Position numbers and translations under genes: made by a program
Part shown: piece by piece, positions 1-8,109 of the stretch
Position numbering within the stretch: position 1 is the first letter of the stretch
How the letters are laid out: the number at the start of each line of letters is the position of its first letter
Notes under the pieces: generated by a model
Databases searched by the model: none
Seen by the model: only the letters and a program-made list of their open reading frames with translations
Told to the model about the DNA's origin: nothing
From: CALJDF01 sp038121105
GTDB taxonomy: Bacteria > Pseudomonadota > Alphaproteobacteria > SHVP01
Length of the DNA: 64,000 bases
Assembly: GCA_038121105.1 (NCBI GenBank)
Contig: JAYONB010000001.1
Span: 1-64,000 of the forward strand
Direction: 5' to 3'

Positions 1-550
1 ATTGCGGTGCGTCTCCGGCGGTAAGCGCCGAGTATATACGTGCTTTGACTTTGCTCCGGTTGGTGGGCGTCTTTGTCTGTGCTGAGTTCTGGTGGGGGGC
101 CTTGGATGCCAAGCGTCGCGCGAGCGGGCTGGCGATCACGCGGTCGCCGCTTGCGGGCTGCGATGCGGCGGGCGCCGGGGCCGGTTTGGACGCGGCGGAA
201 ACGGGCGCAGCCTGGGGTGCCGGAGCGGCTTCTGCCTCGGGTTTCGCCGCCGGTGCCGTGTCGGGCGCGGGTGCAGAGGCCGCGCCCTCTGCGGCGCTGG
301 CGTCCTCGCCGTCTTCGAGCAAGACCGCGATCACCGTGTTGACCTTGACCCCTTCGGTGCCTTCGGCGACCAGGAGTTTGCCGACGGTGCCTTCGTCGAT
401 GGCTTCGACTTCCATGGTGGCTTTGTCGGTTTCGATCTCGGCGATCACGTCGCCTGAGGAGACCGCCTCGCCTTCTTTGACCAACCACTTGGCGAGAGTG
501 CCTTCCTCCATCGTGGGAGACAGCGCCGGCATCGTAATCGAAATGGGCAT
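1..550 (-). CDS. pdhC: Pyruvate dehydrogenase E2 (dihydrolipoamide acetyltransferase), N-terminal part, runs off left edge
   Basis: This is the acetyltransferase core of the pyruvate dehydrogenase complex, which moves the acetyl group from lipoate to CoA. Only the N-terminal part is here, translated by hand from the ATG at 550. Residues 1-80 form a lipoyl domain with the lipoyl-lysine motif ETDKA (Lys43). An Ala/Pro linker follows to about residue 135, and then the start of the E3-binding domain (RVIASPLARRLASKA, about 137-151). The start lies 10 bases after the pdhB stop, as expected for a pdhABC operon. Below about position 100 the frame stays open, but none of the three minus-strand frames continues a recognisable E3-binding domain. 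The edge may therefore be misassembled or the gene may be disrupted. The lipoyl domain itself is a secure call. Confidence 0.85.
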   Translation of the reverse strand, partial: MPISITMPALSPTMEEGTLAKWLVKEGEAVSSGDVIAEIETDKATMEVEAIDEGTVGKLLVAEGTEGVKVNTVIAVLLEDGEDASAAEGAASAPAPDTAPAAKPEAEAAPAPQAAPVSAASKPAPAPAASQPASGDRVIASPLARRLASKAPHQNSAQTKTPTNRSKVKARIYSALTAGDAPQ

Positions 551-560
551 CGGGGTTTCC

Positions 561-1934
561 TTAGTCGCGGTAGCAGACCGACTTGGCGGCCTGAACGATC
601 TTGTTGGGATTGGGCAGTGCAAGCGCTTCGAGGTTGGCGGCGTAGGGCATCGGGACATCCTCGCCGGTGACCCGCACCATGGGCGCGTCGAGGTCGTCGA
701 AGGCCTGTTCCATCAGCACGGCGGCAATCTCGGAACAGATGCCGCAAACCGGCCAGCCTTCTTCGACGGCGACGATTCGGTTTGTTTTGCGGACCGATTC
801 CACAATGGTCGCGGTGTCGAGCGGGCGCAGAGTGCGCAGATCGATCACCTCGGCATCGATCCCATCGCCGGCGAGTTGCTCGGCCGCTTGAAGCGCATCA
901 CGCACCGAAATGGAATAGGCCACGATGGTGACGTCGGTGCCGGGGCGCACGATGCGGGCCTTGCCAATCGGCAGGACATAGTCGTCGAGGTCCGGGACTT
1001 CTTGGCTGACGCCGTAGAGGATTTCGTTCTCGAGAAAGATGACCGGGTTGGGGTCGCGGATGGCGGCCTTGAGCAATCCTTTGGCGTCGGCGGCGGAATA
1101 AGGCGCAATCACCTTCAGGCCGGGGACGCTGGCATACCACGCCGAAAAGTTCTGCGAGTGCTGCGCCGCGACACGCGCCGCGGCGCCGTTGGGCCCGCGG
1201 AAAACGATCGGTACCGGCATCGCGCCGCCCGACATGTACAGCGTCTTGGCGGCGGAGTTGATGATGTGGTCGATGGCCTGGAGCGCGAAGTTGAAGGTCA
1301 TGAACTCGACGATGGGGCGCAAACCGCGATACGCCGCCCCGACTCCGACACCGGCAAAACCGTGTTCGGTGATCGGCGTATCGACGACCCGTTTGTCGCC
1401 GAATTCTTCGAGCAGCCCCTGGCTGACTTTGTATGCGCCCTGGTATTGGGCGACTTCCTCGCCCATCAAGAATACGCTTTCGTCGCGCCGCATTTCTTCG
1501 GCCATCGCATCGCGCAAGGCTTCGCGAACCGTGATCTCGGTCATCGTGGTGCCGGCTGGAATATCGGGATCGGCGGCAATGATCTCGACCGGCTTGGCGA
1601 CGGGGGGTGCGGCTTGGGGCTCGTAAGCCGCGGGCGCGCTTGGCGGGGCGGCGGCGCCGTTCCCACCGGTGTCGGTGCTGCTGGCGTCCTCACCCTCGGC
1701 GAGCAATTGGGCGATGACCGTGTTGACCTTCACGCCCTCGGTGCCTTCGGCAACCAAGATACTGCCTAAAGTGCCTTCGTCGACGGCTTCGATTTCCATG
1801 GTGGCTTTGTCGGTCTCGATCTCGGCCAGGACATCGCCCGGCGCAACGGCATCGCCTTCGGCTTTGAGCCATTTGGCGAGCGTGCCCTCCTCCATCGTCG
1901 GCGACAGGGCGGGCATGGTGATAGCTATTGGCAA
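561..1934 (-). CDS. pdhB: Pyruvate dehydrogenase E1 beta subunit with fused lipoyl domain
   Basis: This is the beta subunit of the thiamine-diphosphate-dependent pyruvate decarboxylase (E1) of the PDH complex. At 457 residues it is longer than a plain E1-beta because residues 1-80 are an extra lipoyl domain (ETDKA, Lys43) almost identical to that of pdhC next door. An Ala/Pro-rich linker leads to the transketolase-like pyrimidine-binding and C-terminal domains from about residue 130. Recognisable stretches are FLMGEEVAQYQGAYKVSQGL and the ending PYAANLEALALPNPNKIVQA. An E1-beta carrying a lipoyl domain is typical of alphaproteobacteria. The start lies 18 bases after the pdhA stop, so the genes are co-transcribed. 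The two near-identical lipoyl segments form a direct repeat at the DNA level. Confidence 0.97.
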   Translation of the reverse strand: MPIAITMPALSPTMEEGTLAKWLKAEGDAVAPGDVLAEIETDKATMEIEAVDEGTLGSILVAEGTEGVKVNTVIAQLLAEGEDASSTDTGGNGAAAPPSAPAAYEPQAAPPVAKPVEIIAADPDIPAGTTMTEITVREALRDAMAEEMRRDESVFLMGEEVAQYQGAYKVSQGLLEEFGDKRVVDTPITEHGFAGVGVGAAYRGLRPIVEFMTFNFALQAIDHIINSAAKTLYMSGGAMPVPIVFRGPNGAAARVAAQHSQNFSAWYASVPGLKVIAPYSAADAKGLLKAAIRDPNPVIFLENEILYGVSQEVPDLDDYVLPIGKARIVRPGTDVTIVAYSISVRDALQAAEQLAGDGIDAEVIDLRTLRPLDTATIVESVRKTNRIVAVEEGWPVCGICSEIAAVLMEQAFDDLDAPMVRVTGEDVPMPYAANLEALALPNPNKIVQAAKSVCYRD

Positions 1935-1952
1935 CGTCTGGGCCCCCCGGCG

Positions 1953-2996
1953 CTATTCCGCGGCATCCGCGGCGATCAGGATGTAGGTGTAGAGTTCTGA
2001 CAAATCGGGTTCGGGGCTTTGCTGGGCAAAATCCGCGGCGTCGGTGACGATCGCCTTGACCTCTTTGTCGATGTCTTTGAGCGCCTCTTCGGTGGCGGCT
2101 TTGCTGTCCAGAATTTGATCGCGAATGTGGTCGATCGGATCGCGCTCCCTGCGGACCTTGGTGACCTCGTCGCGGGTGCGATACTTGGCGGGATCGGACA
2201 TCGAATGCCCGCGATAGCGATAGGTCATAGCCTCTAGGATGTAGGGGCCCTTCCCGGCACGCATGTGCTTGACGGCCTTGGCAACGGCATCGCGGACGGC
2301 CAGAACGTCCATGCCGTCGCATTGCCCGCCCGGAATGCCGAAGGCGTCGCCGCGTTTGTGGAGTTTGGTTTGGGCCGTCGAGCGCGCGGTCGAGGTCCCC
2401 ATGGCGTACTGGTTGTTCTCGATGATGTAGAGAACCGGCAGCTTCCAAAGTGCCGCCATGTTGAAGGATTCGTAGACTTGGCCTTGGTTGGCGGCGCCGT
2501 CGCCGAAGTAGGTCAGCGTGACTTCGTTATTGTCGAGATAGCGATTGGCGAAGGCGATGCCGGTGCCGAGCGAGGCCGACGCGCCGACGATGCCGTGGCC
2601 GCCGTAGAAGTTCTTGTCACGGGCGAACATGTGCATCGACCCGCCCTTGCCGCGCGAATAGCCCCCGATGCGGCCCGTGAGTTCGGCCATGACGCCGCGG
2701 GGATCCATTCCGCAGGCCAACATGTGGCCGTGGTCGCGATAGGTGGTGATGACGGCGTCGGATTCTTCGGTGGCCGCACGGGCGCCGACGACGACCGCCT
2801 CTTGCCCGATATAGAGGTGGCAAAAGCCGCCGATGAGGCCCATGCCGTACATCTGGCCGGCCTTCTCTTCGAAGCGGCGGATGAGCAGCATGTCGCGGTA
2901 GAACTGGAGAAGCGCCTCGGGCGTCGCATCGACGCCGGCCTTGGGGGCGGACTTGCGGCGGGCCTTGGGTTTGTCGGCGGCGGGCGCTTTAGCCAT
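1953..2996 (-). CDS. pdhA: Pyruvate dehydrogenase E1 alpha subunit
   Basis: E1-alpha binds thiamine diphosphate and, with PdhB, decarboxylates pyruvate and acetylates lipoate. The chosen start (MAKAPAADK, 347 residues) is preceded by GGAG five bases upstream. The frame is open 15 codons further upstream, but that segment has no ribosome binding site. The thiamine diphosphate motif runs from GDG (about 165-167) to ENN (about 193-195). The family signature GGHGIVGASASLGTGIAFA precedes it, and the phosphorylation-loop-like RYRGHSMSDPAKYRTRDE follows it. The first 25 residues are Lys/Ala-rich and probably flexible. It is the first gene of pdhABC. The leader between this gene and ftsB (2997-3130) is AT-rich and could hold a promoter: TATAAC/TATTAT-like hexamers lie on the minus strand near 3094-3102, without a good -35. 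Confidence 0.97.
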   Translation of the reverse strand: MAKAPAADKPKARRKSAPKAGVDATPEALLQFYRDMLLIRRFEEKAGQMYGMGLIGGFCHLYIGQEAVVVGARAATEESDAVITTYRDHGHMLACGMDPRGVMAELTGRIGGYSRGKGGSMHMFARDKNFYGGHGIVGASASLGTGIAFANRYLDNNEVTLTYFGDGAANQGQVYESFNMAALWKLPVLYIIENNQYAMGTSTARSTAQTKLHKRGDAFGIPGGQCDGMDVLAVRDAVAKAVKHMRAGKGPYILEAMTYRYRGHSMSDPAKYRTRDEVTKVRRERDPIDHIRDQILDSKAATEEALKDIDKEVKAIVTDAADFAQQSPEPDLSELYTYILIAADAAE

Positions 2997-3130
2997 GTAC
3001 ACTCCGGTGTCGGCGGGGCGAAGGTGGCGCAATATACGCACTACCGGTCCCGGCCGCGAGCGTTTTGTAGCCGGCAGCGGTAAAGGCTAAGTGGTTATAA
3101 TAGTTGCCAGAATTAGAAATTAACTGTCAT

Positions 3131-3451
3131 TTAGTTAATAACTGGCGTGTAAATCACGATCTCGTCTTTGTGGGTGAAGCCTAAAAGGTCGCGGGCGCGT
3201 TCGTCCAGCATATCGAGGTCGAGCCCGTCGGGACGCAGGAGTTGGGTGCGGTGTTCCATCCGGGTGCGTTCGGCGCGGAGTGCGCCCAGGTCGGCCTTGG
3301 CCACGGCGACTTCGTCGCTGAGGCGTATCCACGCTAACAGGCCGCGATCGCCTTGCACGAAGCTGACGCCGAAATAGGCCACCATCAGAATCAGCAAAAA
3401 CGGCGCGATGGCGGCGCGGGTGCGTTTTTTGACTTCGTGGGCCAGTCCCAT
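3131..3451 (-). CDS. ftsB: FtsB/DivIC family septum formation initiator
   Basis: This is a small bitopic division protein of 106 residues. It has a basic N-terminus, one membrane segment at about residues 15-33 (FLLILMVAYFGVSFVQG), and then a periplasmic coiled coil at about 42-70. FtsB-type proteins join FtsL and FtsQ in the divisome and help activate septal peptidoglycan synthesis. Length, single membrane span and coiled coil fit the septum formation initiator family. In related genomes this gene usually sits between eno and pdhA. Here pdhA is still adjacent, but eno is about 3.3 kb away behind four accessory genes. A weak AT-rich inverted repeat (3119-3139) overlaps its stop codon. Confidence 0.85.
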   Translation of the reverse strand: MGLAHEVKKRTRAAIAPFLLILMVAYFGVSFVQGDRGLLAWIRLSDEVAVAKADLGALRAERTRMEHRTQLLRPDGLDLDMLDERARDLLGFTHKDEIVIYTPVIN

Positions 3452-3593
3452 GGGGGCAGCGAATCACATGCGATTCGGTGGCGTCAACGGGCCGGAGTCC
3501 TGCGCCCGTATTTTGTGATGCGGTGTGACTCGAAAGACTCAGAAGTGATTCAGTTTGGAACAGTTTAGGCTATTCCGGTTAGGTTGGCGGTAG

Positions 3594-4832
3594 ATGACAG
3601 AACCAAACTCCACAGACGCGCACGCCGCCGCCGAGGCCAAGGCCGCGCAGCGTCCGCGCCGTCGCTATCAAGGCCCTGCGTCCCTTTCGCACGGGTTTCG
3701 CCCGTTCTTTTTGTTTGCCGGGGTCTGGAGTGCCTTGGCGGTCTTGATTTGGGTACTGGCGTTTGCCGGCGCCTTTGCGCTGCCGAGTGCGTTCGACCCC
3801 CTCACCTGGCACGTCCACGAAATGGTGTTCGGCTATGCCGCGGCGGCGATCGCGGGGTTTTTGTTTACTGCCGTGCCGAACTGGACTGGGCGCCTGCCGG
3901 TGCATGGGGGGCCGCTTGCGGCTTTTGCCGCGCTTTGGCTGGCAGGCCGGATCGTGGTGGTGTTCGGCGCATCGGTCGGGGTGTGGCCGACGGCCATCAT
4001 CGATTGCCTCTTCTTGATCGTTCTGGCCCTGGTGATCGGGCGCGAGATCGTGATCGGCAAGAACCGGCGCAACCTGGTGGTGGCGGCCGTGGTGGCGTTG
4101 CTTGCGCTCGCCAATGTGTTGACACACCTGGAGCCATTGGGGCTTGCGGCGACGGGCGATCTTGGCTTGCGGCTGGGGATCGGCGTGGTGATCGTTTTGA
4201 TCGCGCTCATCGGTGGGCGTGTGACGCCGAGTTTCACCTCGTCTTGGCTGCGCCGCCTCGGAGAGACCCCGCCCAACGTTGCCATGACCCACATCGACCG
4301 GGTCGGCATGGTGGCGGTGGCGGCCGCGATGCTGGCCTGGACCATCGTGCCGGAGGCGCGCGGCGCGGGCGGGTTGTTGATCTTCGCCGGTGGGTTGACG
4401 CTGTATCGGCTGGTGCGTTGGCGCCCGGATCGAACCCGTGGCGAGCCGTTGGTGTGGGTGCTGCACCTTGGTTATGCGTGGCTGGGTGTTGGGTTGGTGC
4501 TGTTGGGGCTGTCGATTGCGACGGATGTCTTGCTGTCGACGGCAGCCCTACACGCCCTCACCGCGGGCGCGATCGGGACCATGCCGCTCGCGGTGATGAG
4601 TCGGGCCACGTTGGGGCATACCGCGCGGACCTTAACGGCGAACCGCGTGACCACCCTGCTCTATCTCTGTGTCAGTGCCGCGGCGGTGTTGCGCGTGCTG
4701 TCGCCAATACTGGGGAGCATGGAGATTGCGGCGCTGCATTTGTCGGCGACGCTGTGGGTGATCGCGTTTGGCGGGTTCGCCGTGGCCTATGCGCCGATGT
4801 TCTTTGCGCCGCGGGCGGATACAACCGCCTAG
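3594..4832 (+). CDS. NnrS family multi-spanning membrane protein
   Basis: This 412-residue protein is made almost entirely of hydrophobic segments (about 12 predicted spans). After a hydrophilic N-terminus comes the NnrS-type opening SLSHGFRPFFLFAGVW, then WHVHEMVFGYAAAAIAGF and FLFTAVPNWTG. Later family features are GGRVTPSFT (about 202-210) and HALTAGAIGTMPLAVMSRAT. NnrS proteins are haem/copper-associated membrane proteins found with nitric oxide and denitrification genes and protect against nitrosative stress; the exact mechanism is unclear. No nor or nir genes are nearby, and I saw no FNR/NNR-type box upstream. It is alone on the plus strand, and its stop overlaps the stop of the convergent racemase-like gene by four bases. 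Confidence 0.9.
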   Translation: MTEPNSTDAHAAAEAKAAQRPRRRYQGPASLSHGFRPFFLFAGVWSALAVLIWVLAFAGAFALPSAFDPLTWHVHEMVFGYAAAAIAGFLFTAVPNWTGRLPVHGGPLAAFAALWLAGRIVVVFGASVGVWPTAIIDCLFLIVLALVIGREIVIGKNRRNLVVAAVVALLALANVLTHLEPLGLAATGDLGLRLGIGVVIVLIALIGGRVTPSFTSSWLRRLGETPPNVAMTHIDRVGMVAVAAAMLAWTIVPEARGAGGLLIFAGGLTLYRLVRWRPDRTRGEPLVWVLHLGYAWLGVGLVLLGLSIATDVLLSTAALHALTAGAIGTMPLAVMSRATLGHTARTLTANRVTTLLYLCVSAAAVLRVLSPILGSMEIAALHLSATLWVIAFGGFAVAYAPMFFAPRADTTA

Positions 4833-5575
4833 AACTCGCGCAGCAACCGACCGTAGCCTTCGATCTTGTCGTCGATGCCGGCGGCACGGAGGCTGGCCCA
4901 GAACGACGCGGTGTTGGACGAGATCACCGGTTTGCCGAGCTCGGCTTCGAGCGGTTCGATGACGTCGAGCGTATTGAAGTCGGTGCAGCAGATCAGGATG
5001 GCTTGGGCGTCGGGGCGATCGACCGACTTGGCGTGTTGGTAGACCTCGGTCGGTGGGACGCGCGACATTTTCTGAATGCCCTCCCAGCCGGTGTTGAGGC
5101 CAAGGCCCGCCATCGCCACGACTTCGATGCCGTGATCGTTGAGGAAATGCTTTTCGTGTTCGTTGGTGGCCTCGATGTAGGGCGTGGCCACCGCGACCTT
5201 GGTGATCCCAAAAGCTTCGAGCGCTTTGAGGATGCCGCCGGCGGTCGAGACCGACGGTTTGCCGCCGCTCTTTTGTTCCATGGTGCCGATCAGGCGGTCT
5301 GCCGGGCAGGCCATCGAATCCGACGTGCAGCCGAACGCTAAAGCGTCGACATTGGCGAGGGTGAGATCGCCGACGGCATCGGACACTGCATCGAGCATCT
5401 CTTTGAAGTCGTCGTGCGCAGGGTCTTCGTGCAAGGGCGAGCGAGTGAAATGGAAAGTCACGCCCTCGGGCGCCATACGGGCGAACTCGGCCTCGTTAAC
5501 GGTATTGCTGGGCGGCACAATGACGCCGATGCGTCGGCGATGGCCGATGGGGTGGACGTTGGAAAGGTCCGCCAT
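4829..5575 (-). CDS. Asp/Glu racemase superfamily enzyme, maleate isomerase / arylmalonate decarboxylase type
   Basis: This 248-residue enzyme opens with the subgroup signature RRRIGVIVPPSNTVNEAE. Cysteines at the two expected catalytic places are visible: Cys83 in AFGCTSDSMA and Cys196/197 in ILICCTDFNTLDV. Two cysteines on opposite halves favour a maleate cis-trans isomerase or racemase-type mechanism over arylmalonate decarboxylase, which uses one. The substrate cannot be read from the sequence. It is the last gene of a likely minus-strand operon SDR, DoxX-like, this gene (9-base gap to the DoxX gene). It converges on nnrS with a 4-base stop-to-stop overlap. Confidence 0.85.
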   Translation of the reverse strand: MADLSNVHPIGHRRRIGVIVPPSNTVNEAEFARMAPEGVTFHFTRSPLHEDPAHDDFKEMLDAVSDAVGDLTLANVDALAFGCTSDSMACPADRLIGTMEQKSGGKPSVSTAGGILKALEAFGITKVAVATPYIEATNEHEKHFLNDHGIEVVAMAGLGLNTGWEGIQKMSRVPPTEVYQHAKSVDRPDAQAILICCTDFNTLDVIEPLEAELGKPVISSNTASFWASLRAAGIDDKIEGYGRLLREF

Positions 5576-5584
5576 GGGGTTCTC

Positions 5585-5995
5585 CTATTGGTAGGCGCCG
5601 AAGATGCTGACGAGGGTGAGCGTGAGGTTCTTGCCACGCAACCACGTGACGATGGTGGCCAAAACGAACACGACGATGGCCGGTACCGCCATGCCGAAGG
5701 AATCGCCGCTGGCTATGTGGGTGATGAAGGCCCCGCCAGCGATGCCCATCAGGCCGAGGCCGGCTAATGACGCGATGGGTGGCAGCAGCAGGCCGATGGC
5801 GCCCACGACTTCGGCGATGCCGACGAGCGTCATGAACCAGGTTGGGAAGCCAAAGGCGGCAAAGGCCGTGACCATTTGCTCGGCGCCGGAGATTTTGGAA
5901 AACCCGGCCATGGCGAATACGGTGGCGGTGATGATGGTGAGAATCCAAACGGTGATGCTGCGACCCCGGCTGGGCGGCGTGCTGTGATCACTCAT
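5585..5995 (-). CDS. DoxX-like four-helix membrane protein
   Basis: This 136-residue protein has four predicted membrane spans at about residues 14-32, 50-72, 78-98 and 103-120. It carries the family-like stretch AMAGFSKISGAEQMVTAFAAFGFPTWFM near its start. DoxX/DoxD-like proteins are small inner-membrane proteins, some tied to thiosulfate or quinone redox chemistry; most have no assigned role. It lies 33 bases downstream of the SDR gene and 9 bases upstream of the racemase-like gene, so the three are probably one transcript. No cofactor ligand can be pointed to. Confidence 0.8.
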   Translation of the reverse strand: MSDHSTPPSRGRSITVWILTIITATVFAMAGFSKISGAEQMVTAFAAFGFPTWFMTLVGIAEVVGAIGLLLPPIASLAGLGLMGIAGGAFITHIASGDSFGMAVPAIVVFVLATIVTWLRGKNLTLTLVSIFGAYQ

Positions 5996-6028
5996 GATGC
6001 GTTCCCCTAGATTTGTGACCTGCTCTGG

Positions 6029-6742
6029 CTACCAAGGTACGACATCGCCGGTGTAGCGCAACAGCCAACCGGCTTGATCCATCGTGAGGCCGTCGATCAC
6101 GGCGCGCATGCCGCGCACGCTGTCGTCGACCTCGATCATCGCGCCGGGCCCGCCAAGCTGGGTTTTGGCGCGCCCCGGGCACACCCCGGCGACGACGATG
6201 TTGCGGTCCTTCAAGACGCCGGCCAGGAGGTTGGTCACTTTGTGGAGAGCGGTTTTGCTCGAGCTATAGACGAAGGCCGGGACCTTACGCCCCTGGATGG
6301 AGCCCACAGTCGAACCGATGTTGATCAGCTTGCGCGCATCGCTTTGCGCAACGTTGTCGACGAAGCATTCTGCGACCCGCATCGGGCCGAACACGTTGGT
6401 CTTCATCACGCGGTCCCACATCGCATAGTCGATGTCGCCGAACCCCTGCCCCAACACTTTTTGATTGGCGTCGCGATCGCCCATATAGCCCGCGTTGTTG
6501 ATCAACACATCGATGGGGCGCCCTTCGTACTTGGCGGCGAGGGCTTCGATCTGGGCGAGATCCGTCATTTCCAGTTGCTCGACGGCGATGTGCGGTGCCT
6601 GGGTATTGGCGAGCGCGTTGAGATCGTCGGCGGTGTCGGGATTGCGGCAGCATGCAATGACGTCCCAGCCCGCCTCGGCGTATTGCTTGACGAATTCAAG
6701 CCCGAGGCCGCGATTGGTCCCGGTGATCAGGGTGGTGGGCAT
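6029..6742 (-). CDS. Short-chain dehydrogenase/reductase (SDR) family oxidoreductase
   Basis: This is a classical SDR of 237 residues. The chosen ATG at 6742 has AAGGAG upstream; the longer open frame above it is out of character. The NAD(P)-binding Rossmann motif is TGTNRGLG (7-14), followed by NNAG (82-85). The catalytic set is Ser144, Tyr159 and Lys163 (YSSSK). The TGTNRGLGLEFVKQ start resembles the carbonyl-reductase/C-factor subgroup, which acts on small carbonyls or in cell-to-cell signalling, but the substrate is not deducible. It starts 29 bases after the eno stop, so it may be read from the eno transcript. It heads the SDR, DoxX-like, racemase-like set. Confidence 0.9.
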   Translation of the reverse strand: MPTTLITGTNRGLGLEFVKQYAEAGWDVIACCRNPDTADDLNALANTQAPHIAVEQLEMTDLAQIEALAAKYEGRPIDVLINNAGYMGDRDANQKVLGQGFGDIDYAMWDRVMKTNVFGPMRVAECFVDNVAQSDARKLINIGSTVGSIQGRKVPAFVYSSSKTALHKVTNLLAGVLKDRNIVVAGVCPGRAKTQLGGPGAMIEVDDSVRGMRAVIDGLTMDQAGWLLRYTGDVVPW

Positions 6743-6771
6743 GGCGTGCTCCTTCGTGGGGAGCGTGTAGC

Positions 6772-8043
6772 CTAGCCCAGTGCGGAAGCGCCCGGGTAGT
6801 GGGCGGCGGGGCCGAGTTCTTCTTCGATGCGGATGAGTTGGTTGTATTTGGCGGTGCGGTCGGAACGCGACAGCGAGCCGGTTTTGATTTGGCCGCAATT
6901 GGTGGCGACGGCGAGGTCGGCGATGGTGGCGTCTTCGGTTTCGCCCGAGCGGTGCGACATCACGGCGCGGTAGCCTGCTTTGTGCGCCATCTCGACGGCT
7001 TGCAGGGTTTCGGTGAGGGTGCCGATTTGGTTGACCTTGACGAGGATCGCGTTGGCGGTGCCCTTCTCGATCCCCTGGGCGAGACGTTTGGGGTTGGTGA
7101 CGAAGAGATCGTCGCCGACGAGTTGGACTTTGTCGCCGATGGCTTGGGTGAGCGCGAGCCAGCCGTCCCAATCGTCTTCGGACATGGCGTCCTCGATCGA
7201 GCGGATGGGATAGTCGGCCACGAGTTTTTCGTAAAGGCGGACCATGCCGTCGGCATCGAACGTTTCGCCGGTGCCCTCGAGCACGTATTTGCCGTCCTTG
7301 TGGAACTCGGTGGCGGCGGCATCGAGGGCGAGCACGACATCCTCGCCCGCGGTGTAGCCCGCTTCGCTGATGGCTTGCATGACAAAGTCGAGCGCCTCGT
7401 TGGTACTTTTGAGGTTGGGCGCGAAGCCGCCCTCGTCGCCCACGTTGGTGCTGTGGCCCGCCTTTTTGAGATGCGCCTTGAGGTGACGAAACACGTCGGC
7501 ACCCATGCGTACGGCATCGGCGATGCTCTCGGCGCCGACCGGCATGATCATGAATTCCTGCACGTCGATGGGATTATCGGCATGGGCGCCGCCGTTGACG
7601 ATGTTCATCATCGGCACCGGCAGATCGCGCGCCGACGTGCCGCCGACGTAACGATAGAGCGGGGTGTCGAGGGCGTTGGCGGCCGCTTTGGCGACGGCGA
7701 GGGAGACGCCGAGAATGGCGTTGGCGCCGAGACGTTCCTTGGTGTCGGTGCCGTCGAGAGCGATCATGGTGTTGTCGATCAAGACTTGTTCGGTGGCGTC
7801 GAAGCCGGACAGCGCATCGAAGATCTCGCCGTTCACGGCCTCGACCGCGCCTTGCACGCCCTTACCGCCGTAGCGATCGCCGCCGTCGCGTTTTTCGTGG
7901 GCTTCGTAGGCGCCGGTCGACGCGCCGGACGGCACCGCGGCGCGGCCCTGCGCCCCGCTTTCCAGCGTGACATCCACTTCGACGGTGGGATTGCCGCGGC
8001 TGTCGATGATCTCGCGGCCAAGGATGTCGATGATGGTGGTCAT
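6772..8043 (-). CDS. eno: Enolase
   Basis: Enolase interconverts 2-phosphoglycerate and phosphoenolpyruvate in glycolysis, and in proteobacteria it is also often part of the RNA degradosome. At 423 residues it has normal length. The sequence begins with IIDILGREIIDSRGNPTVEV and contains GANAILGVSLAVAKAAA and the metal/substrate motifs VGDDLFVTNPKRL and SHRSGETEDATIADLAVA. The ending EEELG is standard. It lies 66 bases downstream of kdsA on the same strand, so pyrG, kdsA and eno probably form one unit. That is the common alphaproteobacterial order. Confidence 0.98.
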   Translation of the reverse strand: MTTIIDILGREIIDSRGNPTVEVDVTLESGAQGRAAVPSGASTGAYEAHEKRDGGDRYGGKGVQGAVEAVNGEIFDALSGFDATEQVLIDNTMIALDGTDTKERLGANAILGVSLAVAKAAANALDTPLYRYVGGTSARDLPVPMMNIVNGGAHADNPIDVQEFMIMPVGAESIADAVRMGADVFRHLKAHLKKAGHSTNVGDEGGFAPNLKSTNEALDFVMQAISEAGYTAGEDVVLALDAAATEFHKDGKYVLEGTGETFDADGMVRLYEKLVADYPIRSIEDAMSEDDWDGWLALTQAIGDKVQLVGDDLFVTNPKRLAQGIEKGTANAILVKVNQIGTLTETLQAVEMAHKAGYRAVMSHRSGETEDATIADLAVATNCGQIKTGSLSRSDRTAKYNQLIRIEEELGPAAHYPGASALG

Positions 8044-8109
8044 GGCGGGGTCTCCGGCTGGTCGGGGTGTGCCGGGGTTGTAGCACCCTGCGGCGGCGGC
8101 GCGTAGCCC

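Noticed and set aside
45..1769. Long plus-strand open frame of 574 codons opposite pdhC/pdhB
   Set aside because: It lies antisense to two clear PDH genes. Its length comes from high GC and the codon pattern of the minus strand; the sequence is low-complexity Ala/Gly/Val and has no family resemblance.
3119..3139. AT-rich inverted repeat ATTAAC/GTTAAT at the ftsB stop, considered as terminator or CtrA site
   Set aside because: The stem is only 6 A/T-rich base pairs without a T-tract, and the TTAA spacing is 11 rather than the 7 of CtrA sites.
3452..3593. Search for an FNR/NNR or NsrR-type site upstream of the NnrS gene
   Set aside because: No TTGAT-N4-ATCAA or AAGATGCATTT-like sequence is present. 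A GGAA...TTCC dyad near 3557-3576 is too short to call.
3584..5341. Plus-strand open frame of 585 codons across nnrS and the racemase-like gene
   Set aside because: It is out of frame with nnrS and antisense to the racemase-like gene; the composition is Arg/Gly/Ala-rich without motifs.
6799..8106. Plus-strand open frame of 435 codons
   Set aside because: It is an exact antisense shadow of enolase with no ribosome binding site or motif.
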